The notes under the pieces are model-generated. The model ran no database searches. It was given only the letters and a program-made list of their open reading frames with translations, and had not been told where the DNA came from. A stretch of DNA of 5,742 bases from contig JASHZA010000181.1 in the NCBI GenBank assembly GCA_030042765.1, forward strand, positions 1 through 5,742, in the 5' to 3' direction. A program made the position numbers and the translations under genes. The DNA comes from Candidatus Binataceae bacterium (GTDB taxonomy: Bacteria; Desulfobacterota; Binatia; Binatales; Binataceae). Each line of letters begins with the position of its first letter. The first letter of the stretch is position 1. Positions 1 through 5,269 of the stretch are shown here, in pieces.

Positions 1-2
1 TG

Positions 3-947
3 ATCCGGTCGCTGTCCCTGTTGCGGATTGAGCCAATCGTCCAGGCCGCTGCTCAAGAGGTTCCCGACGTTCTGCATGAGCGCGCAGGACTCTTTGTCGG
101 CTTCGGTCCTCTGCTGCCTCAACATCGGGCCATGTTGCGACTGGCCGTGGGTGAAGGCGCGCACAACGACCGTGAGGCCGATTTTGCGTCCGCAAGCGTC
201 TTTGCGGCCGCCTGCTTCATCCTCGGGCGCACCCTCGCGATGGATCCCCCGTTTCTCACCGCCGACCCCCGAATGTTCGCCGTTGTTCGTGCAGCCCTGG
301 CGATCGCGCCCGGAGCGGCGCGCGTGGTGATCGAGGGTGAAACCGGTACAGGCAAGGGATCGCTTGTTCGCCTGCTTCACGCGGCCGGCGGCTCCAAGAC
401 CCCGATCGCACGCGTGGATTGCGCCGCTTTCGACCCGGAGCTTGCCGTCCGTAAAATTGCGGCGACACCGTTCACCGCGCGCACGGTTTTCCTCGACCAT
501 CTGGCGGAACTCACGCTCTCCGACCAGGCCACGTTGCTTCGCCACATCCGTGCACAAGACGCCGCGCTTGCGGCGGGGCGAACCGATGCGCCCGTACGCT
601 GGATAGCGGGTTCGAGTCGCTCACTGGCACTGATGGCGGCGAATGGTACGCTTCTTCCCGAAATGCATCGTCTATTCGATGCTACGCTCGAAATTCCACC
701 GCTACGTGAGCGTCCTGACGATATCGCGATGCTCGCACGGTACTTTCTGCGCCGGATTAATCCGCAGCTCTCCTTCGGTACCGATGCTTTGCGAGTGTTG
801 CGCGGCTACCGCTTCAGCGGCAACGTGCGCGAACTCCAGAACCTGGTCACCCGCTGCGCGCTCGCCCGGACTGCTCACGACGGCAATGTCCTGCGCCGGT
901 CCGACGTAATGACCGAACTTGAAGAAGGCCAAACAATGTTTTGTGGC
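3..947 (+). CDS. FlbD/NtrC-like AAA+ regulator module, 5' partial, no stop of its own
   Basis: Resembles the central ATPase domain of sigma54 activators, closest by eye to alphaproteobacterial FlbD, which controls flagellar genes. Counting from the TTG at 21: a segment ADPRMFAVV...IAP (81-97) like FlbD, Walker A GETGTGKG (106-113), a Walker-B-like VFLDH (156-160), PPLRERPDDI (226-235) and the sensor-II motif GNVREL (267-272). Several things are odd. The GAFTGA loop that contacts sigma54 is absent, with only about 12 residues between the helix after Walker A and Walker B. The usual Walker B DE is DH, and the sensor-I TNRDL is SSRSL. No C-terminal helix-turn-helix follows in any forward frame. 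The frame is open to the left edge without a clear ribosome binding site at 21, so the true start probably lies outside. It continues without a stop into the LLM gene. It is a degenerate paralogue, a remnant, or a non-canonical ATPase. Homology is fairly sure; activity is doubtful. Confidence 0.65.
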
Positions 948-953
948 GGGGGT

Positions 954-967
954 GCCGCCCGGGCGGC
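954..967. repeat. Perfect 14-bp palindrome
   Basis: GCCGCCCGGGCGGC is identical to its own reverse complement. It lies just where similarity to the AAA+ domain ends. It could be an operator-like site or chance in GC-rich DNA; nothing follows it that resembles a terminator U-tract. Confidence 0.4.
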
Positions 968-1136
968 TGGCGGGGCTGTCGACGCTCCTATTCACGCACA
1001 TTCTAGAATTTGCGACAAGGATGAAATCGCGGAAACCTGTGCACATCCCGGCGCGCTGCCGCCCTCCCGCCGCGGCTGCGAGTCCGCCCTGACGCTCTCC
1101 CTGTTCTCGGGACCACCTCCGCAAAACATGATCGCG

Positions 1137-1164
1137 CGAGGGACACCATCCGGGGATGTCCTCG
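1137..1164 (+). other. Imperfect hairpin in the AAA+/LLM gap
   Basis: GGACA (1141-1145) pairs with TGTCC (1157-1161). The stem extends outward through CGA/TCG with one bulged G and inward through CC/GG with one bulged A. No T-run follows, so it is not a typical intrinsic terminator. It may be leader structure of the downstream gene. Confidence 0.3.
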
Positions 1165-1198
1165 ACAGAACACCCCGGCTGGCGCTAAGCCTTGTTGG

Positions 1199-1230
1199 GC
1201 GGAAGGCGAGCCACCTCGCTGCGCTTCCGC
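1199..1230 (+). promoter_or_regulatory. Strong GC-rich hairpin just upstream of the LLM ribosome binding site
   Basis: GCGGAAG (1199-1205) pairs perfectly with CTTCCGC (1224-1230). Inside it, GCGAG (1206-1210) pairs perfectly with CTCGC (1215-1219) around the loop CCAC, leaving TGCG (1220-1223) as a bulge on the 3' arm. The 12-bp stem ends five bases before the GGGAGG ribosome binding site. It is likely a leader structure that could affect translation, or the end of an upstream transcript; no T-run is present. Confidence 0.45.
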
Positions 1231-1235
1231 GCAAC

Positions 1236-1241
1236 GGGAGG
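1236..1241 (+). promoter_or_regulatory. Ribosome binding site deciding the LLM start
   Basis: GGGAGG lies six bases before the ATG at 1248. This near-ideal site is the main reason for treating the LLM enzyme as a separately translated gene rather than the C-terminal half of a fusion. Confidence 0.7.
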
Positions 1242-1247
1242 CCGCAC

Positions 1248-2249
1248 ATGGCGCGCAAGCTGACAATCGGGATCAACTGGCAGGGCAAACTGGATTTCAA
1301 GGCTCTGATCGAACGCGCCCGCCTCGCCGACGACGCCGGCATCCATTCGATCTGGGTTGCCGAGGCCTGGGGCCGCGACGCCTTCACCCTGCTGACCCTG
1401 CTCGCTGAGCATACCTCGAAGGCTCAGCTCGCGACCTCGATCGTCAACACCTACTCGCGCACTCCGGCCGCCCTGGCGCAACATTTCGGAACGCTCGACG
1501 AGTTGAGTAACGGTCGCATGATCGCCGGCCTCGGCACCAGCGGCCCGAACGTGATCGAGCATTTCCACGGCGTCAAATTCAATCCGCCACTGACGCGGAT
1601 GCGCGAGTACGTCGAGATCTTCAACATGCTGCTAGCGGGGGTTCCGCTGAACTACGACGGGCAGATCTTCAAATTGGGACGCGGCTTCACGCTGCGCTTC
1701 GAGCCCGTCCGCAAGCACATTCCGGTCTACATCGCCTCGCTCAATCGCAAGAGTGTCGAGTACACGGCGCGGGCTGCCGACGGCTGGATGCCCGTAATGA
1801 TCCCGCTGAGCGGTCTGAAGGGTTCGATCGCGAAGTTCCGCGAGGTGGTCTCGGCTGCCGGGCGCGATCCTATGAGCGTTGCGGTCAAGGCCCCGGGCTG
1901 GATCCACGTCACCAAGGACGTGGCGCGCGTCAGGGCTGGACACGCGGGAACTCTCGCTTTCTACGCCGCCCGCATGGGCACTTTTTATGCGGAACAGCTA
2001 ACGCGTTTCGGCTTCGGCAACGAAGTCAACCAGATCAAGGAGGCATGGACGGCGGGCGGCGCCAAGGCCGGCACCGAGGCGGTCGCGCCACGGCTGCTGG
2101 ACGAAATTGGGTACGTCGGCGACCTCAACGGCGCGGTCGAGCGGCTCAAGGCGCAGGAGGAAGCCGGCGCGGATTTGCATCCGGTCGAGATCGACGCCGG
2201 TCCCGATGCTCGTGCTTTCGAACTAGCCCTCGCGACATTAATTGGGTGA
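1248..2249 (+). CDS. LLM-class flavin/F420-dependent oxidoreductase
   Basis: A complete 333-residue protein of the bacterial luciferase-like family, the usual length for F420-type members related to methylene-tetrahydromethanopterin reductase. Visible family features: an N-terminal first strand (LTIGIN, 5-10), the ADDAGIHSIWVAEAWGRDAF segment (27-46), GRMIAGLGTSGP (89-100) followed by an E-x-F-H-G segment, YDGQIFKL (136-143), and YIASLNRKSVEYTARAADGW (161-180), typical of the cofactor-binding half of the barrel. There is no signal peptide, so it should be a soluble cytoplasmic TIM barrel. These enzymes transfer hydride or insert oxygen using F420H2 or FMNH2; cofactor choice and substrate cannot be read from the sequence. 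The ATG at 1248 has GGGAGG six bases upstream. The same frame runs back into the AAA+ module, giving a 742-codon frame from the TTG at 21. It converges with the coiled-coil gene 107 bases downstream. Confidence 0.88.
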   Translation: MARKLTIGINWQGKLDFKALIERARLADDAGIHSIWVAEAWGRDAFTLLTLLAEHTSKAQLATSIVNTYSRTPAALAQHFGTLDELSNGRMIAGLGTSGPNVIEHFHGVKFNPPLTRMREYVEIFNMLLAGVPLNYDGQIFKLGRGFTLRFEPVRKHIPVYIASLNRKSVEYTARAADGWMPVMIPLSGLKGSIAKFREVVSAAGRDPMSVAVKAPGWIHVTKDVARVRAGHAGTLAFYAARMGTFYAEQLTRFGFGNEVNQIKEAWTAGGAKAGTEAVAPRLLDEIGYVGDLNGAVERLKAQEEAGADLHPVEIDAGPDARAFELALATLIG

Positions 2250-2251
2250 CA

Positions 2252-2267
2252 CGCCAGGAAACTGGTG
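2252..2267. terminator. Small hairpin after the LLM stop codon, weak terminator candidate
   Basis: CGCCAG and CTGGTG form a six-pair stem (one G-U) closed by a GAAA tetraloop, two bases after the TGA. There is no T-run, so it is at best transcript-end protection or part of a factor-dependent terminator in this convergent interval. Confidence 0.25.
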
Positions 2268-2342
2268 GAATCGAAGCGAGGCATCGGATAGCGATTCGCA
2301 AAGCAATTTCCTCGAACGGGACTTGCGCCGGCTCGGCTGGTT

Positions 2343-2355
2343 CGAGTAATGCTCG
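2343..2355. terminator. Small hairpin after the coiled-coil gene stop, weak terminator candidate
   Basis: CGAG and CTCG pair around a five-base loop directly beyond the minus-strand TAG at 2357. The stem is only four pairs with no U-tract on the minus strand, so intrinsic termination is doubtful. Confidence 0.15.
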
Positions 2356-2356
2356 T

Positions 2357-2869
2357 CTAGTTTGAAGTTGGCTTGTCGCTTCTGCTTTCCTCGGGACCCG
2401 GTTCCGAAGGTATCGTCGGCGCAGTTGACGGCTTTTCCGGCTCCGGTACCGGCTGGCCCTTTCCGCGTATTATCTCGGCGGCGCGATGGCCCGATTCTGC
2501 AACCAATTTTCTAAGATCGTTGGACTTACGCTTGAGCTCAACGGTTTTGCTGCTTAGTTGCGCTCTCATTTCGGTGATCTTACTTTGCGCCTCTTCGAGT
2601 GCTTGTTGTCGCTTGTTGGCATCGGTGATCGCCGATTTAAGCTGTAAGGCCAGCTTTCGCCCTTGGTCGCGGAGCGTTTTAGCTTCCTTGCCGACCTGCT
2701 CGCGAGCCTTCTTGGCCTTCGCGGCCAGGCCAGCGTTGAGCTCGCGAGCTTTGACTTCACGTTGCAACCGGAGCGTCAGTTCTTTGACCTTCTTCCTGAG
2801 TTGGTCAAGTTCGCGTTCGACGGCACGTCCAATGCCAGGTTTCTCGTTCACCTTTTTGTTTTCTGCCAT
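2357..2869 (-). CDS. Charged coiled-coil protein, function unknown
   Basis: A 170-residue soluble protein that I do not recognise. Residues about 15-133 are almost entirely Lys, Arg, Glu, Gln, Ala and Leu, with hydrophobic residues at heptad spacing (for example L21, L24, V28, L31, L35), predicting one long helical coiled coil. A Pro/Glu/Ser-rich tail follows (about 139-170). There is no signal peptide or membrane segment, so it is probably cytoplasmic, and it may oligomerise. The ATG at 2869 is preceded by AAGGA about ten bases upstream. It starts 27 bases after the lipoprotein stop and is probably co-transcribed with it. Low-complexity helical composition makes similarity to other coiled-coil proteins uninformative. 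The opposite strand is also open over most of this gene (2373-2906), but that translation has no plausible domain. Confidence 0.75.
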   Translation of the reverse strand: MAENKKVNEKPGIGRAVERELDQLRKKVKELTLRLQREVKARELNAGLAAKAKKAREQVGKEAKTLRDQGRKLALQLKSAITDANKRQQALEEAQSKITEMRAQLSSKTVELKRKSNDLRKLVAESGHRAAEIIRGKGQPVPEPEKPSTAPTIPSEPGPEESRSDKPTSN

Positions 2870-2896
2870 TGCGCTGTTTTCCTTTAGCGATGGTGG

Positions 2897-3385
2897 TCAG
2901 CGGTGACCGCCGCCGCCCATATGAGCGTAGCCAAAACCCGCGGGCTCGCGTACGGCCCCGCCAGGTCCACCGCCGAACGCCTTCACAGACGAGATCCCTG
3001 CCGGTGTGGTCGCGGCGGTTCGGGCAGCGGCTGTCGGTATGCTGCCTGCACGAAGCTCCCTGCCAACCAGCGACGAGGGTGGCCAAGGATAACGATGGTG
3101 CCGGTAAACATAATAGACCGGCACAGCATACCAATACGGCGGGAACAATAACGGGTCGAACATGAACGGGTCATACTGGCCGTACGCGACGTACGCGTAC
3201 TGGTCGGAGTCTTCACGCGCAAGGTAGTCGTCAAGCGTTCCAACTTCGGGCAGTTGCTCGGCCTGCGCTTCCTCGGCGGCCTGGGTTTTGTTCGTGGAGC
3301 AGCCCTGAGCAACCATAACGAAGATCGTTAGCAGTGCCGCGGCGGCAATAGAGCCTATGGTTTGCCAGAGACAGCCCAGCCGCAT
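2897..3385 (-). CDS. Small Tyr- and Gly-rich lipoprotein
   Basis: A 162-residue protein with a lipoprotein signal: a short N-terminus with one Arg, a hydrophobic stretch (about 11-25), then the lipobox-like AQGC with Cys29 as the acylation site. The residue after Cys is Ser rather than Asp, which in proteobacteria favours outer-membrane sorting. The mature part has a Gln/Glu/Ala-rich linker, an acidic patch around LDDYLAREDSD (51-61), and an aromatic, proline-rich core with many Tyr, Phe and Trp (63-101). The tail (about 137-162) is Gly-rich and ends GGGGHR. I recognise no domain. I chose the ATG at 3385 because the signal peptide begins there. The frame extends to a GTG at 3490, but those 35 residues look untranslated and neither start has a good ribosome binding site. 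It is first gene of a two-gene operon with the coiled-coil protein. Confidence 0.68.
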   Translation of the reverse strand: MRLGCLWQTIGSIAAAALLTIFVMVAQGCSTNKTQAAEEAQAEQLPEVGTLDDYLAREDSDQYAYVAYGQYDPFMFDPLLFPPYWYAVPVYYVYRHHRYPWPPSSLVGRELRAGSIPTAAARTAATTPAGISSVKAFGGGPGGAVREPAGFGYAHMGGGGHR

Positions 3386-3625
3386 TTTAGGAACCCGTTT
3401 CAGCCGGAATCGATAGCTCTTTTGTGGCCGTATAGCGTAGCACAGACTGTGCCGCAACTGATCGGGCCCTCCCACGTCTGAGCCTTCCACAGCTATCGGT
3501 TCGCCGGCAAGCAGCTAAGGTCGCGAGGATGCGTTGAGGCTTATTGTGCAGTTGTGCCTTTATGCCCTATAGTGCTCATCTCTACAACTCTTGAGGCGTG
3601 GTCTACATCGATTAGTAAAACGTGC

Positions 3626-3681
3626 AATCAGATTCAGGTCAAAGGAAGCAAACTCTTGCCACGAATGTGAATCAGATGTGA
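3626..3681. repeat. Short direct repeats in the intergenic region
   Basis: AATCAGAT occurs at 3626-3633 and 3670-3677, 44 bases apart. ATGTGA occurs at 3665-3670 and 3676-3681, 11 bases apart. Spacings near whole helical turns are what paired regulator sites show, but repeats this short can arise by chance. Confidence 0.25.
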
Positions 3682-3750
3682 TGACCTAAAACAGTAGCCG
3701 CGTACTGGCGATTACCGGTTATTTTTATATAGGCAAATCTAAACATTAGC

Positions 3751-3780
3751 TTAGCATAGCCTGGGGGCTTTGGGCATAAT
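3751..3780 (+). promoter_or_regulatory. Candidate sigma70-type promoter for the oxygenase gene
   Basis: TTAGCA (3751-3756) matches the -35 consensus at four of six positions. CATAAT (3775-3780) matches the -10 consensus at five of six, with an 18-base spacer. Transcription would begin near 3787, leaving a leader of about 190 bases before the ATG at 3981. The three tandem pentamers TTAGC, TTAGC, ATAGC (3746-3760) overlap the -35 box. Confidence 0.35.
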
Positions 3781-3965
3781 TCGAGAGCAGTTTTTAGAGC
3801 GGGCGACTATACATTTGCGGTTTTGCCTCGAACGGTATGCAAACTCGAAAGTCCCTTTTTCCAGACTTCAACCCGGCGGCACGACGCGCTGCTGGCCAAG
3901 GCCGACAACAAAACGGGCGGAGCGTTCTTTCTGACGGGTCTCCCCAGGCGGAGGATCCCAGGCGC

Positions 3966-3980
3966 GGAGAGAGCGGAGGA
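3966..3980 (+). promoter_or_regulatory. Purine-rich ribosome binding region deciding the oxygenase start
   Basis: GGAGAGAG (3966-3973) lies about seven bases before the ATG at 3981, and a second GGAGGA abuts the start directly. No such sequence precedes the earlier in-frame ATG at 3837, so 3981 is preferred. Confidence 0.5.
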
Positions 3981-5033
3981 ATGGGCGACCGGATTCTACG
4001 GATAACGCCCCGAGAGATAGAGCGTAGCGATCTGCCACGATTGTTTCACGAGCTACCGGCGGTGGTCCTCTGCGAAGACGATCGGGTCGGCGAATTGCTC
4101 AGGTCGGTTCTTGATTGGCTCGGGCTCGATGACCTGAGTTCGACGGACTGCTTCGGCGGCAGTCTCGTCGATCTGGCGCGAAATCACCAGCAGGGCAATA
4201 TGAGCACCGGAGACATGCTCCGGTTTGTACCGGGATCGTTTGGTCACATTTCCCGAAAATTCGTCGTATGTCCGAGCGGGGTCGATCGTTCTCTCAGGGC
4301 ATACCCCAACAGCTTCTACCTGGGTCATCGGCGCCTCCCGGTGCCCTACGAGATAATTCGGTCAGCATGGGATCTGACTTCCGATGTTCTTGCGAAAGCG
4401 CTGCCCGCGTTCGCCGGCGGACGGGCTTACGCAATGGAAGTCGATGTCCTGAGCTATCCGACTTCTTCTTTGGATGTGACAAGGCTCTTCGCTCTGCTGA
4501 AGGATTCGACGATGCTCGCGGATTCCGCGAGCGTGGCAGGGTTCTGGTCGAGACTCGGTCATCGGATTGACGCGGTTAAAGATAGCGCTGCTGGTATCTT
4601 TGGCGTGAAGGTGATGAGGGACATCTTCGCGATATCGTCGATAATACCGGGATTGAAGGGGCTCGTGACGACTCTGAACGAGCGAATGTCGCAAGAAGGC
4701 GCAAGGTCAGTGCCCAGGAATTGCCGCGTCATAGGCGGGCCTCACGTTGATACGTCGAGATACATTACCGCCCTGGCAGGTTGCAGGGAGAATCTTCACA
4801 CAGAAATTTTTTGGGCAGGCCACTGGATCCGGTTGCCGGTCACCTCGGACGATCTGGCGATTTTTCCTTCGGGAAAAGCGGGCGCATTCGGCGGTATCCC
4901 CGCAACTCGTCACAGAGTTCTGCTCTATGATCCGCCGGGCAACGAGGCCTCTACCCTGCGAAACGTGACGTTGAGCATATCCATCGTCGACCGTCCGTCC
5001 AATTTGGACGAGAACGCACAGCAGTTTTCGTAA
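3981..5033 (+). CDS. Divergent isopenicillin-N-synthase-like Fe(II)/2-oxoglutarate oxygenase
   Basis: A 350-residue protein whose C-terminal third fits the double-stranded beta-helix core of non-haem iron oxygenases. GGPHVDTSRYITAL (253-265) carries the H-x-D iron ligands H255 and D257. WAGHWIRLPVTSDDLAIFPS (278-297) matches the usual G-x-W-x-x-V-P...L-x-x-F strand pair. RHRVLL (310-315) supplies the distal ligand H311, and R327 in LRNVTLS is a candidate 2-oxoglutarate carboxylate binder. R327 is 16 residues after H311, farther than the roughly 11 common in this family. Residues 1-250 match nothing I know beyond a YPNSFYLGHRRLPVPYE stretch (108-124). There is no signal peptide. Such enzymes hydroxylate, desaturate or cyclise small molecules; the substrate is unknown. 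A CocE-type hydrolase follows 236 bases downstream on the same strand. Gene reality is secure; the family call rests on motif order. Confidence 0.72.
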   Translation: MGDRILRITPREIERSDLPRLFHELPAVVLCEDDRVGELLRSVLDWLGLDDLSSTDCFGGSLVDLARNHQQGNMSTGDMLRFVPGSFGHISRKFVVCPSGVDRSLRAYPNSFYLGHRRLPVPYEIIRSAWDLTSDVLAKALPAFAGGRAYAMEVDVLSYPTSSLDVTRLFALLKDSTMLADSASVAGFWSRLGHRIDAVKDSAAGIFGVKVMRDIFAISSIIPGLKGLVTTLNERMSQEGARSVPRNCRVIGGPHVDTSRYITALAGCRENLHTEIFWAGHWIRLPVTSDDLAIFPSGKAGAFGGIPATRHRVLLYDPPGNEASTLRNVTLSISIVDRPSNLDENAQQFS

Positions 5034-5070
5034 ACTTTCTTAGCCCATGGCCTGGGGCATGACGCGGGGC

Positions 5071-5104
5071 AGCACCCTCATGGGGATGTGCTCGCAAGAT
5101 TTTT
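5071..5104 (+). terminator. Weak terminator-like hairpin after the oxygenase gene
   Basis: AGCAC (5071-5075) pairs with GTGCT (5088-5092), with possible inner CC/GG pairs, and a T-run (5100-5104) follows seven bases later. The stem is short and the distance to the T-run too long for a good intrinsic terminator, so this is tentative. The remaining gap from 5034 to 5269 holds no gene or promoter that I can support. Confidence 0.25.
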
Positions 5105-5256
5105 GGGGTTCGAGGTCGCGCGCCGCGTTTCATCTCGAAGTCGCTCCGTATTAGAAGATTGGATGATTCGGGCCGATGTGTGCTACGGGTCGAATCGCAA
5201 CGAGCCGCGGCCGGGACGCTGGGAAGTTCTAGCGGTCATGAAGAACGTCGAATTCC

Positions 5257-5263
5257 GGGAGGG
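5257..5263 (+). promoter_or_regulatory. Ribosome binding site of the CocE-type hydrolase
   Basis: GGGAGGG lies six bases before the ATG at 5270, closely like the site before the LLM gene, and fixes the start. Confidence 0.7.
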
Positions 5264-5269
5264 AAGCTC

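Larger units (their letters stand above)
948..1247 (+). other. Open but non-coding-looking junction between AAA+ module and LLM gene
   Basis: The forward frame stays open here and would encode about 100 residues of Ala/Gly/Pro/Arg-rich sequence with no recognisable domain. Codons such as AGA, AGG, ACA, GGA and CCA are more frequent than in either flanking module. The stretch contains a perfect palindrome and two hairpins, the second ending five bases before the ribosome binding site of the next gene. I read it as an intergenic or 5' untranslated region that happens to lack stops. The alternative is a long linker of a true fusion protein. Confidence 0.5.
3386..3980. other. Long intergenic region between divergent genes
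   Basis: About 595 bases without a convincing gene. The part from about 3540 to 3830 is clearly richer in A and T than the rest of the window and holds short repeats and a candidate promoter for the rightward oxygenase gene. An upstream ATG at 3837 opens the oxygenase frame earlier, but the added 48 residues are low-complexity and lack a ribosome binding site. Promoter elements for the leftward lipoprotein gene were not identified. Confidence 0.7.

Noticed and set aside
702..1387. Two overlapping minus-strand frames opposite the AAA+/LLM junction
   Set aside because: They are open because of GC-rich composition; Arg/Ala/Ser-rich translations have no domain, and both overlap conserved coding sequence.
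2373..2906. Long plus-strand frame opposite the coiled-coil gene
   Set aside because: Its Ser/Leu/Phe-rich translation is what the antisense of a Lys/Glu/Arg-rich helix produces; no domain or good start site.
3386..3490. 35-residue extension of the lipoprotein from the GTG at 3490
   Set aside because: It would bury the signal peptide and has no ribosome binding site; the lipoprotein signal begins at the ATG at 3385.
3726..3731. TATATA as a -10 element
   Set aside because: No reasonable -35 hexamer at 16-18 bases upstream; the 3751-3780 pair is better.
3758..3769. AGCC/GGCT mini-hairpin in the intergenic region
   Set aside because: Only four pairs and no T-run; it overlaps the spacer of the promoter candidate.
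3837..3980. 48-residue N-terminal extension of the oxygenase from the ATG at 3837
   Set aside because: No ribosome binding site precedes 3837, the added residues are Arg/Gly/Gln-rich low complexity, and a purine-rich site precedes 3981.
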